The notes under the pieces: generated by a model
The model's database searches: none
Told to the model about the DNA's origin: nothing
The model's input: only the letters and a program-made list of their open reading frames with translations
Part shown: in pieces, positions 29,040 to 38,603 of the stretch
Position numbering within the stretch: position 1 is the first letter of the stretch
Layout of the letters: every line of letters begins with the position of its first letter
Assembly: GCF_014837015.1 (NCBI RefSeq)
Contig: NZ_JACSPT010000001.1
Coordinates: 1-64,000, forward strand
DNA: 64,000 bases
Direction: 5' to 3'
Source: Acinetobacter pecorum
GTDB taxonomy: Bacteria; Pseudomonadota; Gammaproteobacteria; Pseudomonadales; Moraxellaceae
Translations under genes and position numbers: made by a program

Positions 29040-29804
29040 TTATTCCGCACCATCTGGAACAAAGACATAACCCACTCCCCATACGGTCTGGATATAACGT
29101 GCACGCGCCGGGTTTTCTTCAACCAGACGACGTAAACGTGACACTTGCACATCAATCGAGCGTTCCATTGCACCCCATTCACGGCCACGGGCCAGATTCA
29201 TCAACTTGTCGCGGGTCAGGGGTTCACGTGGATGCTGAACCAGGGCTTTTAGTACCGCAAATTCACCGGTAGTCAAAGTCACCACTTGACCTTCACGGGT
29301 CAGGGTGCGGGTAGACAAGTCGAGCGACCAGGGACCAAAGGTGACCACTTCCATTTGCTGGCTTGGTGCACCGGGTACTTCGCGCACTTGGCGGCGCAAT
29401 ACTGCACGAATACGTGCCAGTAATTCATTCGGGTTAAATGGTTTAGGCAGGTAATCGTCGGCACCCGCTTCCAGACCGGCAATACGGTCAGAATCGCTAC
29501 CACGAGCAGTTAGCATGATAATCGGGGTATCAATGTTGGATTGGCGTAGGCGACGGCAGATACTCAAGCCATCTTCGACAGGCAGCATAAAGTCGAGTAC
29601 GATCAGAGAAAACAGTTCCCGCTGTAAAAGTCGATCCATCTGTGTGGCATCATGTGCGGTTTTAACCACAAAACCTTTGTCTTCGAGGAAGCGCTGCAAT
29701 AGAGTACGCAGACGAACATCATCATCAACTACTAATATCCGTTCGACTCGGTCCGTTTCGGTATGTACGGCATCGGATTTTTCAGCAGGCACAACTAAAC
29801 TCAT
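29040..29804 (-). CDS. ompR: Response regulator OmpR
   Basis: 254 residues. The receiver domain carries acidic pocket VVDDDVR (25-31), phospho-acceptor Asp71 in LIVLDFMLP and Lys121 in PKPFNP. The C-terminal winged-helix domain has the recognition region EWGAMERSIDVQVSRLRR and the final wing TVWGVGYVF. These match OmpR rather than PhoB or KdpE. About 20 residues precede the receiver, a modest extension. It acts with the EnvZ kinase encoded downstream to control porins and envelope genes. Confidence 0.93.
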   Translation of the reverse strand: MSLVVPAEKSDAVHTETDRVERILVVDDDVRLRTLLQRFLEDKGFVVKTAHDATQMDRLLQRELFSLIVLDFMLPVEDGLSICRRLRQSNIDTPIIMLTARGSDSDRIAGLEAGADDYLPKPFNPNELLARIRAVLRRQVREVPGAPSQQMEVVTFGPWSLDLSTRTLTREGQVVTLTTGEFAVLKALVQHPREPLTRDKLMNLARGREWGAMERSIDVQVSRLRRLVEENPARARYIQTVWGVGYVFVPDGAE

Positions 29805-30139
29805 GAGATGCTCCTTTATTCTTTATTGTCGTCATAAACAAAAATCAGATAGGCTTTGAGTATACGATTCATAGATATTAATTGACTATGCTCTAAAGCA
29901 CCAAATATTGCAGTTAAAATCAAGACATAGATACCAAATATATACATCTATATGCGAAAAAAACCGTCTTGGGAAAAGAATAAAATGCAAAGTTCATGCA
30001 AATTTTAGCCAAAAAACTGAAAATCGATCGTATGCCTTTATCTGAAGCTTATATAAATTAATAAAAACAATGGTGGATTTTATAGACCCGGTCTTTATAA
30101 TCATGCCATTTAGTACTTATCCTTGTGGGATCAAACACG
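29805..30139. promoter_or_regulatory. Divergent promoter region between ompR and tex
   Basis: 335 bases between two genes read outward in opposite directions, so it must hold both promoters. It is AT-rich and shows several weak TATAAT-like strings but no pair of boxes I would name with confidence. No ORF or strong hairpin is seen. Confidence 0.4.
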
Positions 30140-32494
30140 ATGACTGACTTAGTTCAGCAGTTGGCAAAAGAACTTGCCGTACGTCCAAATCAAGTTGAGG
30201 CTGCCATCAAGCTTATTGATGAAGGTGCCAGTGTTCCTTTTATTGCACGTTACCGTAAAGAAGTAACGCAAGGCTTAGACGATACGCAACTACGTCAACT
30301 CGATACGCGTTTATCATACTTGCGTGATTTGTATGAGCGCCGTGAAAAGGTGATTGAATCACTCAAAGAACAAGATAAATTGTCTGATGATTTATTGGCG
30401 CGTGTGAATGCCGCTGAAACCAAAAATGCATTAGAAGAAATTTACGCGCCGTACCGTCCAAAACGGACCAGTAAATCATTCAAGGCCAAAGAAGCTGGTT
30501 TAGGGCCAATTGCCGAAAAAATCTTTAACGAAGCCGTTGATCCAGCTGAAGCTTTGGCGGGCTTTAGCCATGAAGATTATCCAGATACTGAAAGTCAGCT
30601 TGATGCGATCCAGCACATTCTGATTGATGACTGGGCACAAAATATTGCTTTAACTACCGAGCTCAAAGCAATGTTTGCCAAAACTGCCGTGCTGAAAAGT
30701 CTGGTGGCGAGTGAAGAGAAAAAAGAAGTTGGCAAGAAATTCCGTGATTATTTCGATTTCTCTGAAAACCTGAACAAAGTTCCTTCACATCGTTTACTGG
30801 CCATGCTGCGTGGCCGTCAGGAAAATGTCCTGGGTCTGAAAGTGGATGGCGAAGATGACGCACCATTGGCGCGTATTGAAACCGAATATAACCTGGACGC
30901 CATTCAGCCACAGTCTCGTCAGGATTTCCTGAAACAGACTGCAAAGCTGTTCTGGCTAGGTAAAGTCCGTCCAAGCATCGAACATTCTTTATTGACTGAA
31001 AAACGTCTGGCTGCTGAAGCAGAAGCGATGCAGGTCTTTGCTGAGAATCTGCGTCATTTGCTGCTTTCTGCGCCTGCTGGTGCTCGTACGACATTAGGTG
31101 TAGACCCTGGCATCCGTACCGGTGTGAAACTGGCAGTCGTAAATGAATCAGGCGATGTTCTTGCACACAGCACCATTTATCCATTTGCACCAAAAGATGA
31201 TAAAGAAGGTTCACTGGCCGAGCTGGCACGTTTATGCCGCGAGTTCAATGTCGACCTGATTGCGATCGGTAATGGTACTACAAGCCGTGAAACTGAAGCG
31301 CTTGTGGCTGAAATGATGGCTGCCAATAGCGACCTGAAACTGACCCGTGTGTCTGTATCGGAAGCTGGTGCATCAGTATATTCAGCATCTGAACTTGCAT
31401 CACAAGAATTGCCAGATTTAGACGTTTCAATTCGTGGTGCAGTTTCAATTGCACGCCGTCTGCAAGACCCTCTTGCTGAGCTGGTTAAAATCGATCCTAA
31501 ATCAATCGGTGTAGGTCAGTACCAGCATGACGTGAACCAGACTGGTCTGGCGAAAACGCTGGAAGCGGTCGTTGAAGACTGTGTGAACTCGGTGGGTGTC
31601 GATGTCAACACTGCCTCTTCTGCAATTCTGGGTTATATCGCCGGTCTGAATAAATCGATTGCCCAGCAAATTGTAGAATTCCGTAAGGAAAATGGCCGCT
31701 TTGATAACCGTCAGTCCTTGAAAAAAGTGCCACGTTTAGGTGAGCGTACTTTCGAGCAGGCTGCAGGTTTCTTACGTATTCAAAATGGTTCTGAGCCACT
31801 GGATGCTTCTGCAGTTCACCCAGAGTCTTATCCACTGGTATCTAAAATTGTCGAAGCGAAAGCAACAACGGTAAAAAACATCATTGGCAACACGGAAATC
31901 ATTCGCCAGGTGAATCCTGAAGAATTTGTGGATGATAAATTTGGGCTACCTACGATTCAAGATGTATTGAGCGAACTTGAAAAACCGGGCCGTGATCCGC
32001 GTCCAGAATTCCGTACCGCCAAGTTCCGTGACGATATCACTGAAGTTGCACAATTGACTGAAGGCATGCAACTGGAAGGTGTAGTGACCAATGTGACTAA
32101 CTTCGGTGCTTTTGTCGATGTCGGTGTACATCAAGACGGTTTGGTACACATTTCTGAACTGGCCAATGAATTTGTCGCTGATCCGCATAAAGTGGTGAAA
32201 CCAGGTCAAATCGTGCAAGTACGTGTTTTGAATGTGGATGCTGAACGTAATCGCGTGAATTTGTCGATGCGTCCTGAAGGTTCGGCAGTCCCAGCGAAAG
32301 CACCACGTCAGCCACGCCGTGAAAACAATGAAGCACGTGGTGAACGTAAGCCTCAAGGCAAACGTCCACAGCAAGCACGTCCGCAAGGTGATCGCCCGCA
32401 TGGCAAGAAACCGCAGGCGGCTAAACCACAAGAACAAAAAATTGGTGGTTTGGGTGCATTGTTATTGCAAGCCGGGATTAAAGGTTCGAAATAA
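30140..32494 (+). CDS. tex: Tex family RNA-binding transcription accessory protein
   Basis: 784 residues from the ATG at 30140 (MTDLVQQLAKELAVRP), with GGGA nine bases upstream; an in-frame GTG at 30125 is less likely. Tex domains appear in order: N-terminal helical region with VPFIARYRKEVTQGLDD, a YqgF-like RNase H fold starting TLGVDPGIRTGVKLAV (about 325), helix-hairpin-helix repeats (NTASSAILGYIAGL...), and an S1 domain (GMQLEGVVTNVTNFGAFVDVG, about 643). A basic P/R/K-rich tail (about 720-770) is typical. It binds nucleic acid and affects transcription. Confidence 0.96.
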   Translation: MTDLVQQLAKELAVRPNQVEAAIKLIDEGASVPFIARYRKEVTQGLDDTQLRQLDTRLSYLRDLYERREKVIESLKEQDKLSDDLLARVNAAETKNALEEIYAPYRPKRTSKSFKAKEAGLGPIAEKIFNEAVDPAEALAGFSHEDYPDTESQLDAIQHILIDDWAQNIALTTELKAMFAKTAVLKSLVASEEKKEVGKKFRDYFDFSENLNKVPSHRLLAMLRGRQENVLGLKVDGEDDAPLARIETEYNLDAIQPQSRQDFLKQTAKLFWLGKVRPSIEHSLLTEKRLAAEAEAMQVFAENLRHLLLSAPAGARTTLGVDPGIRTGVKLAVVNESGDVLAHSTIYPFAPKDDKEGSLAELARLCREFNVDLIAIGNGTTSRETEALVAEMMAANSDLKLTRVSVSEAGASVYSASELASQELPDLDVSIRGAVSIARRLQDPLAELVKIDPKSIGVGQYQHDVNQTGLAKTLEAVVEDCVNSVGVDVNTASSAILGYIAGLNKSIAQQIVEFRKENGRFDNRQSLKKVPRLGERTFEQAAGFLRIQNGSEPLDASAVHPESYPLVSKIVEAKATTVKNIIGNTEIIRQVNPEEFVDDKFGLPTIQDVLSELEKPGRDPRPEFRTAKFRDDITEVAQLTEGMQLEGVVTNVTNFGAFVDVGVHQDGLVHISELANEFVADPHKVVKPGQIVQVRVLNVDAERNRVNLSMRPEGSAVPAKAPRQPRRENNEARGERKPQGKRPQQARPQGDRPHGKKPQAAKPQEQKIGGLGALLLQAGIKGSK

Positions 32495-32510
32495 TCTTTA
32501 ATTAACCAAT

Positions 32511-32539
32511 AAAAAAACCTCCCAATAGGAGGTTTTTTT
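32511..32539 (+). terminator. Terminator of tex (bidirectional)
   Basis: AAAAAAACCTCC, loop CAATA, GGAGGTTTTTTT. It also serves the minus-strand gene ending at 32550. Confidence 0.94.
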
Positions 32540-32549
32540 ATGTCTGATT

Positions 32550-32867
32550 TTATGAATTGATCATCGGCACAATCCAGCTGGTAATAATCAGTAAAATACC
32601 AAGATGCCCCAGTTTTCGTGTCACATAGACCAGCTTAGACGGTGGCTGTTCCAGTCTTTTTGCATATTCTTCCATGCTAATGCCAGACTTACCTTTACTG
32701 GTATATAAAAACACCCCCAAATCCAGACAGATCAGGATGGTACCAATATCGGCCACCAGTTCCATCAGCTCAAATTGCTGGGTATACAGCGACATGCCGA
32801 CGCTATACATCAGATAAAGACCAAAGGCGATACAGGCATATTGCAGGACAACTAAAAACTTCTGCAT
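32550..32867 (-). CDS. Small inner membrane protein, hypothetical
   Basis: 105 residues from the ATG at 32867 (MQKFLVVLQYACIAFGLYL); a TTG three codons upstream is also possible. Three hydrophobic stretches lie near residues 5-24, 38-55 and 82-101, and the segment between the last two is polar and charged (SGISMEEYAKRLEQPPSKL). No family is recognised. It lies 60 bases downstream of the patatin-like gene on the same strand and may share its transcript. Confidence 0.65.
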   Translation of the reverse strand: MQKFLVVLQYACIAFGLYLMYSVGMSLYTQQFELMELVADIGTILICLDLGVFLYTSKGKSGISMEEYAKRLEQPPSKLVYVTRKLGHLGILLIITSWIVPMINS

Positions 32868-32927
32868 AAATCTCAACAGCTCAAAAAATTAAGGCAATTA
32901 TACAAATAATCGGGCAGCTGCGGCCAA

Positions 32928-34004
32928 TTACAAGGTCTGTATCACTTCAGCAAAATTCTGCTTTTCGACCAGTTCCAGAAACTCATCTCCCAGGCGCTGG
33001 CTTTCAGCAATACATTGTTTCCAGAGCTGAATCCGCTGGGTTTGATCTAAACCTTTTAAAGTGAAGTCTTTACGGTCCGGTAAGCGACCCAAAGGCAAAC
33101 TTTGCAGATATTCCTGAGAAGGAGAGATGAGCAAAGTTCGTGCCTGATTCTCCGGATTTGAGGTACGTTTAAATAACTTGTCAAACCAGCCGGGCGTGAT
33201 ACTGTCGGTAAAATGCGGATACAGCACAATGCCTTTGCTCTGGAAGGGCAGGTCTATGTGATAGTCGATCAGGCCACCATCACGGTAATAGCCCTGCGGT
33301 GCATCCGGGATATTATTCACCGCTGCCATCACACCCGGAATGGAGGCAGAAGCCATCAGCCAGGACAACACACTTTGCTCGGTCAGGGGATGGTAATGCG
33401 TAGTGAAGCCATCATCGGTAATTTTAAACTGTTCACCGATATTCGGCTGGCTGATGACCCGCTGCATGAAATGCCGGCTATGTTTGCGCGCCACTGCTGT
33501 GGTTCCGACAATTCCCGCTACAGAAGCCAGTAATGGTAAAGCTTTATCACTCTGGAAAATATGCTGGGCCTTGATCGACAAAACTGTCAGATGGTAATCA
33601 GGATGATTAACCAGATCAGTTTCCTTACCCTGGACCAGATCCAGCAGCATGCCACGGCAAACTTCGCTGACCTCTTGGCGGGTCATTTTTTTATGAAAAT
33701 AAAGGTTTGTATACAGCTCACCCAAGCGTTCGGTTCCCTGTTGAGCTCCATGTGCGGCAATACTGGCAAAACGCCAGCTACCAATGGATGAGCCCACCAA
33801 AGTTCTACGCTGAGGAGCACGTGAAAAAAACTCGCCAAAAATGGCCTGATCCAGTCCTTGAATACCGATGCCTTTGGGGCCGCCTGCCGCACCTGGCACA
33901 ATATCGACCTGTTCGGGTTGCAAACCTTGTTCCAGAATCAGCTCACGTGCCAGATGTCCGGCCCGGATTCTCAGGGCAGGCGCATGTTTTTGTAAAATCT
34001 GCAT
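32928..34004 (-). CDS. Patatin-like phospholipase
   Basis: 358 residues. Oxyanion loop GAAGGPKGIG (38-47), nucleophile elbow GSSIGSW (71-77) with Ser73, and the catalytic Asp242 in RDGGLIDYHIDLPF complete the patatin Ser-Asp dyad. There is no signal peptide, so it is a cytoplasmic or inner-membrane-associated acyl hydrolase. It differs from secreted patatins such as PlpD by lacking a transporter domain. The lipid substrate is unknown. Confidence 0.86.
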   Translation of the reverse strand: MQILQKHAPALRIRAGHLARELILEQGLQPEQVDIVPGAAGGPKGIGIQGLDQAIFGEFFSRAPQRRTLVGSSIGSWRFASIAAHGAQQGTERLGELYTNLYFHKKMTRQEVSEVCRGMLLDLVQGKETDLVNHPDYHLTVLSIKAQHIFQSDKALPLLASVAGIVGTTAVARKHSRHFMQRVISQPNIGEQFKITDDGFTTHYHPLTEQSVLSWLMASASIPGVMAAVNNIPDAPQGYYRDGGLIDYHIDLPFQSKGIVLYPHFTDSITPGWFDKLFKRTSNPENQARTLLISPSQEYLQSLPLGRLPDRKDFTLKGLDQTQRIQLWKQCIAESQRLGDEFLELVEKQNFAEVIQTL

Positions 34005-34116
34005 AGAGGTTCAACCCATATTCGATCAGTGAGGCTTATTTTAAGCCTCTGCTTACCAGACCCAATGGCAAGATGTGCCCGAAGGTGACTTTGCAGTCAT
34101 GCTATGTCCAGAAAAC

Positions 34117-34145
34117 AAAAAACCTGAACAGTGTCAGGTTTTTTT
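34117..34145. terminator. Terminator of the ubi cluster
   Basis: AAAAAACCTGA, loop ACAGTG, TCAGGTTTTTTT. It works on the minus strand for ubiB, which ends at 34159, and by symmetry on the + strand. Confidence 0.92.
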
Positions 34146-34158
34146 AAAGCTCATTTAG

Positions 34159-35778
34159 TTATTTCGCAATCCGCCAGACTGCCAGAACGCTTGCCAACGC
34201 AATCAGAATGACTGAGACAAACCAGGGTGAAATAATTGCAATTGAAAGCAGAATCGCCATGATACTGCCAAACATCCAGCTGCGTTTCTGCTGATGTTCC
34301 ATTTGCAGACGCATGCTTTGCAGTTCATTGAGCTGTTTGGCATGCCAGGCCGACTGGTTTTTCAGACCATTCAGGCTGTCGATCATCAGGGTGGGTAAAT
34401 CCTGCGCCCCTAACAGTAGATCCGGGATTTTCTGTCCCAGTTCTTTCAGGTTCTTTTGTGGATTTACCTGAGCCTTGATCCAGTCCGTCAGAATCGGTTT
34501 GGCCAGACTCCAGATATCCAGTTCTGGATAAAGATCCGTACCCAAACCTTCCACATGAACCAGCGTTTTCAGTAACAGCATCAGTTGTGGAGGAATTTCC
34601 AGGTGGAAACGACGGGCAATATCCATGACCTGAATCAGAATACCGGCAAAGTCCAGCTCATGCATCGGTTTGGAGACCATTGGGCCAACAGTACGACGCA
34701 TTTCGCGGGCCAAGGCATCCTGATCGGTACCTGGTGGAATCCAGCCTGCCTGATGCACAATCTGGATCAGCTGCATAAAGTCACTGTTCATGACCGCCAG
34801 CAGCATACGCGCCACAGTCATCTGGTCATGCTTGGACAGTTCACCCATAATCGCGCAGTCCAGCGCAATAAAGCGCGGATTGGCCGGATTGATGGTTTCC
34901 ACAAAGACATTGCCTGGATGCATGTCGGCATGGAAGAAGTTGTCACGGAACACTTGGGTAAAGAAAATGGTCAGACCTTTACGCGCCAGATCAGCACGGT
35001 CCATGCCCAGTTCATCAAAGGTGGCAATATCTGAAATCGGCACACCGGTAATCCGTTCTGCGACCAGTACATCCTTGCTGTCCATATAGACTTCAGGCAC
35101 ATACATCATGCTGGAGCCGGTGAAGTAATGACGCATCCGGCGGGTATTATCGGCTTCCAGCGTCAGGTCCAGCTCGTTCAGAATAATCTGTCGATAGTCC
35201 TGAATGATCTCCGACAAATGTAGGGCACGTGCTGCTTCCAGACGCTTTTCCAGAAAATCACCCAGCCAGTTCAAAATCTCAAAATCCTGCAAGATCTGCT
35301 GGCGAATATTCGGGCGGGTGACTTTGACCACGACTTCCCGGCCATCATGCAGTGCTGCGGTATGTACCTGCGCAATTGAAGCAGCTGCCAGAGGCTGGGC
35401 ATCAAAACGGGCAAACAGGGTATTTACATCGGCCTTTAACGATTCCTGAATACGCATTTTGGCGACGTCGTTGTCAAAGGGCTTGACCTGGTCTTGCAAT
35501 AACACCAGCTGCTGTAAAACTTCAGGTGGAATCAGGTCACGACGGGTCGAAAGCAATTGCCCCAGCTTGATCGCCAGTGGCCCCATTTCCTCTAAAGCTT
35601 CTTTAAGCTTGAGTGGATTTTTACGCTCACGGCTAGACCAGGCTGCCGGGTGCATACGAATCAGGGACAGGACATGACGGCTTTTTTCAGGGAGTTCTTC
35701 CGCAGGAAACAACGTGTCGAGTCGATAATGCGCGGCAATGCGCCAGAGTTCGAGTAAACGTGAAACATGCGGAATCAT
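34159..35778 (-). CDS. ubiB: Ubiquinone biosynthesis kinase-like protein UbiB
   Basis: 539 residues. It is an atypical-kinase (ABC1/ADCK) family member: the KxGQ motif as AIKLGQLLSTRRD (about 68-80), an Ala-rich nucleotide loop AAASIAQVHTA (about 130-140), and MHPGNVFV in the catalytic loop (about 285-292). A C-terminal hydrophobic segment (about 500-535) anchors it in the inner membrane. UbiB supports the coenzyme Q biosynthetic complex. It lies downstream of ubiE and ubiJ, as in E. coli. Confidence 0.94.
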   Translation of the reverse strand: MIPHVSRLLELWRIAAHYRLDTLFPAEELPEKSRHVLSLIRMHPAAWSSRERKNPLKLKEALEEMGPLAIKLGQLLSTRRDLIPPEVLQQLVLLQDQVKPFDNDVAKMRIQESLKADVNTLFARFDAQPLAAASIAQVHTAALHDGREVVVKVTRPNIRQQILQDFEILNWLGDFLEKRLEAARALHLSEIIQDYRQIILNELDLTLEADNTRRMRHYFTGSSMMYVPEVYMDSKDVLVAERITGVPISDIATFDELGMDRADLARKGLTIFFTQVFRDNFFHADMHPGNVFVETINPANPRFIALDCAIMGELSKHDQMTVARMLLAVMNSDFMQLIQIVHQAGWIPPGTDQDALAREMRRTVGPMVSKPMHELDFAGILIQVMDIARRFHLEIPPQLMLLLKTLVHVEGLGTDLYPELDIWSLAKPILTDWIKAQVNPQKNLKELGQKIPDLLLGAQDLPTLMIDSLNGLKNQSAWHAKQLNELQSMRLQMEHQQKRSWMFGSIMAILLSIAIISPWFVSVILIALASVLAVWRIAK

Positions 35779-35790
35779 AAAGTGGTGTAC

Positions 35791-36468
35791 CTAGTTCTGA
35801 GTTGAATCTTGCTGATTTTCAATCTGGGCCTGAAGCTGATGGATTTTGGCTTCGACACGGTCTAAATTCTGGTTCAGGATACGGGTATCCTGATTCAGGT
35901 CATCCATTTGCCAGCGTGGAGCAAACAGGCCACTGTCTTCTTTCAGGGCATCTTCGACAAAAAATAACTGGCTTTGCAACGTACGCTTCAAATATTTTGG
36001 CGCAAGTTGCAATTTGCCGATTTCATGTGCCAGCGCAGGGCCAATCCAGGGGCTTAAATGCGTTGCCAGATCAGGTTCAGCCTGCTGCATGATGCGCTGG
36101 ATCTCTTGCAAGAGCTTATAGTCGCCTTGCAGTGGAATATTACCGACTTCGTCAGCAAGCAGCAGCTTGAGCAGTTCTACGACATTGCTGACCTGTAAAG
36201 TCGCTGTTGCTTCAGAAATCTGCGCACTGTTCGCTTCATAAGGCCGCTGTTCGAAGATGGAAGATACTTCAGAATGACCGGTTGCGGTCGGTTCCAGACG
36301 AACCTTGCCGTCATCGAAAAAGACATCGACTGACAGTTGCGGTGAGGCGATCACCACCCGCAACATTTTACCGGCCAAGGCATTGAGCTGAATACGGGTA
36401 ATTGCATCCAGATCAATCACATGATGAATCACGCGTTCAATAGTACCTAGGGCGAGAATTGACCACAT
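35791..36468 (-). CDS. ubiJ: Ubiquinone biosynthesis accessory factor UbiJ
   Basis: 225 residues. An N-terminal SCP2-like lipid-binding domain (about 20-125, with LQVSNVVELLKLLLADEVGNIPLQGDYKLL) is followed by a C-terminal coiled coil (about 185-218). This is the architecture of UbiJ/YigP, which helps assemble the Ubi complex around lipid intermediates. It lies 12 bases from ubiB and 12 bases from ubiE, so the three are one operon. Confidence 0.88.
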   Translation of the reverse strand: MWSILALGTIERVIHHVIDLDAITRIQLNALAGKMLRVVIASPQLSVDVFFDDGKVRLEPTATGHSEVSSIFEQRPYEANSAQISEATATLQVSNVVELLKLLLADEVGNIPLQGDYKLLQEIQRIMQQAEPDLATHLSPWIGPALAHEIGKLQLAPKYLKRTLQSQLFFVEDALKEDSGLFAPRWQMDDLNQDTRILNQNLDRVEAKIHQLQAQIENQQDSTQN

Positions 36469-36480
36469 TGGCTAAGGCCC

Positions 36481-37425
36481 TTAAAGCTTGAAGCCACGGT
36501 GAACGGCAACAATACCACCAGTCAGGTTGTGGTAGTCACAGTTCTGGAAGCCGGCATTTTCCATCATGCCTTTCAGGGTGCGCTGATCTGGATGCATACG
36601 GATCGATTCAGCCAGATATTTATAGCTTTCTGAATCATTGGCAATGATTTTACCCATGATTGGTAGCGCGGTGAACGAATACAGGTCATACAGTTTCGAA
36701 AATGGTTCAAACACCGGTTTAGAAAATTCCAGAATTAGCAAACGGCCGCCTGGCTTAAGCACACGGTACATTGCAGCCAGTGCCGCATCTTTATCTGTTA
36801 CGTTACGCAGGCCAAAAGAAATCGTCACCAGGTCAAAGCTGTTGTCGGCGAACGGTTCTAAAGTTTCAGCATTGGCCAGGACGAAGTCGACATTGGTGCA
36901 ACCTGCATCGATCAGACGGTCACGACCAACATTGAGCATTGATTCGTTGATGTCAGATAACACCACATGACCGGTTGGGCCGACTTCACGGCTAAATACT
37001 TTTGCCAGGTCACCCGTACCCCCTGCGATATCCAGCACATGCTGGCCACGGCGCACACCTGACATGTTAATCGCAAAACGTTTCCATAGGCGGTGAATAC
37101 CAAAAGACATCAGGTCATTCATGATGTCATATTTGCTGGCGACCGAATGGAACACTTCAGCCACTTTCTGGGCTTTTTCATCGCTGTTTACGGTCTGGTA
37201 GCCAAAATGCGTGGTAGTTCCGACATTGCCGGTATTGGCACCGCGTGGCAGGTTATATTTAGGGATAGTGCCCGTCACAGGCGTATCGGTCAGGCGTTGT
37301 TCTAGAGATTGTTGCTGACCTTGTGGAGCACCTTGTGGAAGCGGAGTGGTTAAGAATGGGCTCACTTTGTCTGTCTGTTGTGCCGACTCGGGTGTAGGGG
37401 TAGGCGTTGTATTTTCATTTGACAT
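36481..37425 (-). CDS. ubiE: Ubiquinone/menaquinone C-methyltransferase UbiE, with N-terminal extension
   Basis: 314 residues from the ATG at 37425, which has AGGAG seven bases upstream. The methyltransferase body is standard Ubi[34 protein letters not shown], the SAM site [15 protein letters not shown] (about residues 138-152) and [13 protein letters not shown]. Compared with the usual 250 residues there are about 60 extra at the front, rich in Pro, Thr and Gln and probably disordered. It adds the C-methyl group in ubiquinone synthesis. Confidence 0.95.
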   Translation of the reverse strand: MSNENTTPTPTPESAQQTDKVSPFLTTPLPQGAPQGQQQSLEQRLTDTPVTGTIPKYNLPRGANTGNVGTTTHFGYQTVNSDEKAQKVAEVFHSVASKYDIMNDLMSFGIHRLWKRFAINMSGVRRGQHVLDIAGGTGDLAKVFSREVGPTGHVVLSDINESMLNVGRDRLIDAGCTNVDFVLANAETLEPFADNSFDLVTISFGLRNVTDKDAALAAMYRVLKPGGRLLILEFSKPVFEPFSKLYDLYSFTALPIMGKIIANDSESYKYLAESIRMHPDQRTLKGMMENAGFQNCDYHNLTGGIVAVHRGFKL

Positions 37426-37685
37426 TGGAGTCACTCCTAACATATCAATCGGGTTAATCTTGCATTGTCTGCATAATGACAGATTCTTGGATGTTATTCA
37501 GCAGTCATGATGCAATTGTTATGAATAATATACAGAAAAATAGGAATGTGGGCGGAAATCTTCATGGCCAGTGATCGAATAATTCATATGATTTGTCACT
37601 TGCGCTGTCCTGCCACAAAAACCTGAAAATATCAGGATCAGACAGGACGGTGAATAGCATCCATTGTAGATCAGCAAAGAAGCTA

Positions 37686-38390
37686 TTATTGGAAGGGTAA
37701 TGGATCGCCTGAATGTACCTTGTCAATGATACCGCGTTCGATTGCAGTAAAATCGGTTACAAATTTTTCTGCCGACTTTAACGGTTTCATAGCCTGAAAT
37801 CCGTCCTGCATAAACTCATACATCACCTGAAAATGATACTTGTTGGCCGCGCTTTTACACATTTTAAAGGCAGTATAGACCACAAAAGAACGCATATATT
37901 TATCCAGGCTGACCCCTAGCTGGTCCAGTAGAGCCAGCTGTTTTAAGCGTGCTTCACCCTGATCCAGTTTCAGGTAGGTCAGGCGCATCATTTCATCAGT
38001 TAATGCTGTGTGGGCTGGGTAATCCTTTAGCAGCTGAATCGCGACCTGTTCGTCCAGCTGCACCGCCAGGATCGCCAGTTCTACGCCTGAAGTTCCAGTT
38101 TTAATTGCATTTTCTGGAATAATTTTTTCTGCCTTGTGTGCATATTTCATCAGCCGTGCAATCTGTTCAGCCAGTGCATCAAAGTCTGAGCCACCATAAA
38201 GCCGGTTCAGGAAATATTCTGCCATCAGCTGATTGTTTTTTTCAGAAAAATGCTGCTGATGGGTACGCTGCATTCGTGCTTTCTGCCATGCCTGTACATC
38301 CTGTAAACGGCTTAAAATTTCAGGCTGAGTGTGATACTTGAGCTGATAATATTGTTCTAAAAGTTCATCTAATCGGGCAAGTTTGGACAT
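37686..38390 (-). CDS. Hypothetical protein, 234 residues
   Basis: 234 residues, predominantly helical, no signal peptide or membrane segment. The motif AEYFLNRLYGGSDFDALAEQIARL (written here near residues 56-79) resembles the FFLxxLYGxxDF pattern in conserved gamma-proteobacterial proteins of unknown function. The C-terminal part has AFKMCKSAANKYHFQVMYEFMQDGF. It stands alone on the minus strand between the ubi cluster and pap. I do not assign a role. Confidence 0.72.
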   Translation of the reverse strand: MSKLARLDELLEQYYQLKYHTQPEILSRLQDVQAWQKARMQRTHQQHFSEKNNQLMAEYFLNRLYGGSDFDALAEQIARLMKYAHKAEKIIPENAIKTGTSGVELAILAVQLDEQVAIQLLKDYPAHTALTDEMMRLTYLKLDQGEARLKQLALLDQLGVSLDKYMRSFVVYTAFKMCKSAANKYHFQVMYEFMQDGFQAMKPLKSAEKFVTDFTAIERGIIDKVHSGDPLPFQ

Positions 38391-38603
38391 GAATTTTTCA
38401 AATATGATTTTTGCGATGTCAGAATCTTAGAGGGTGTGGCTCAATCTCGCTATGACAAATTGGTCAATGATTACTTATTTGAATGTCAATTTGTTGTTTA
38501 AACAGGCAATCTAATCGTGTGAAAAACGTTGCCAACGCTATTTTTGGCCCAAAGCTCCTCGCTATACTGCAACAAGAATAAAAGATAAAGGTTGAAGATA
38601 CAG

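Noticed and set aside
30663..31229. A 188-codon minus-strand frame inside tex
   Set aside because: Antisense of the Tex coding region, with no motif of its own.
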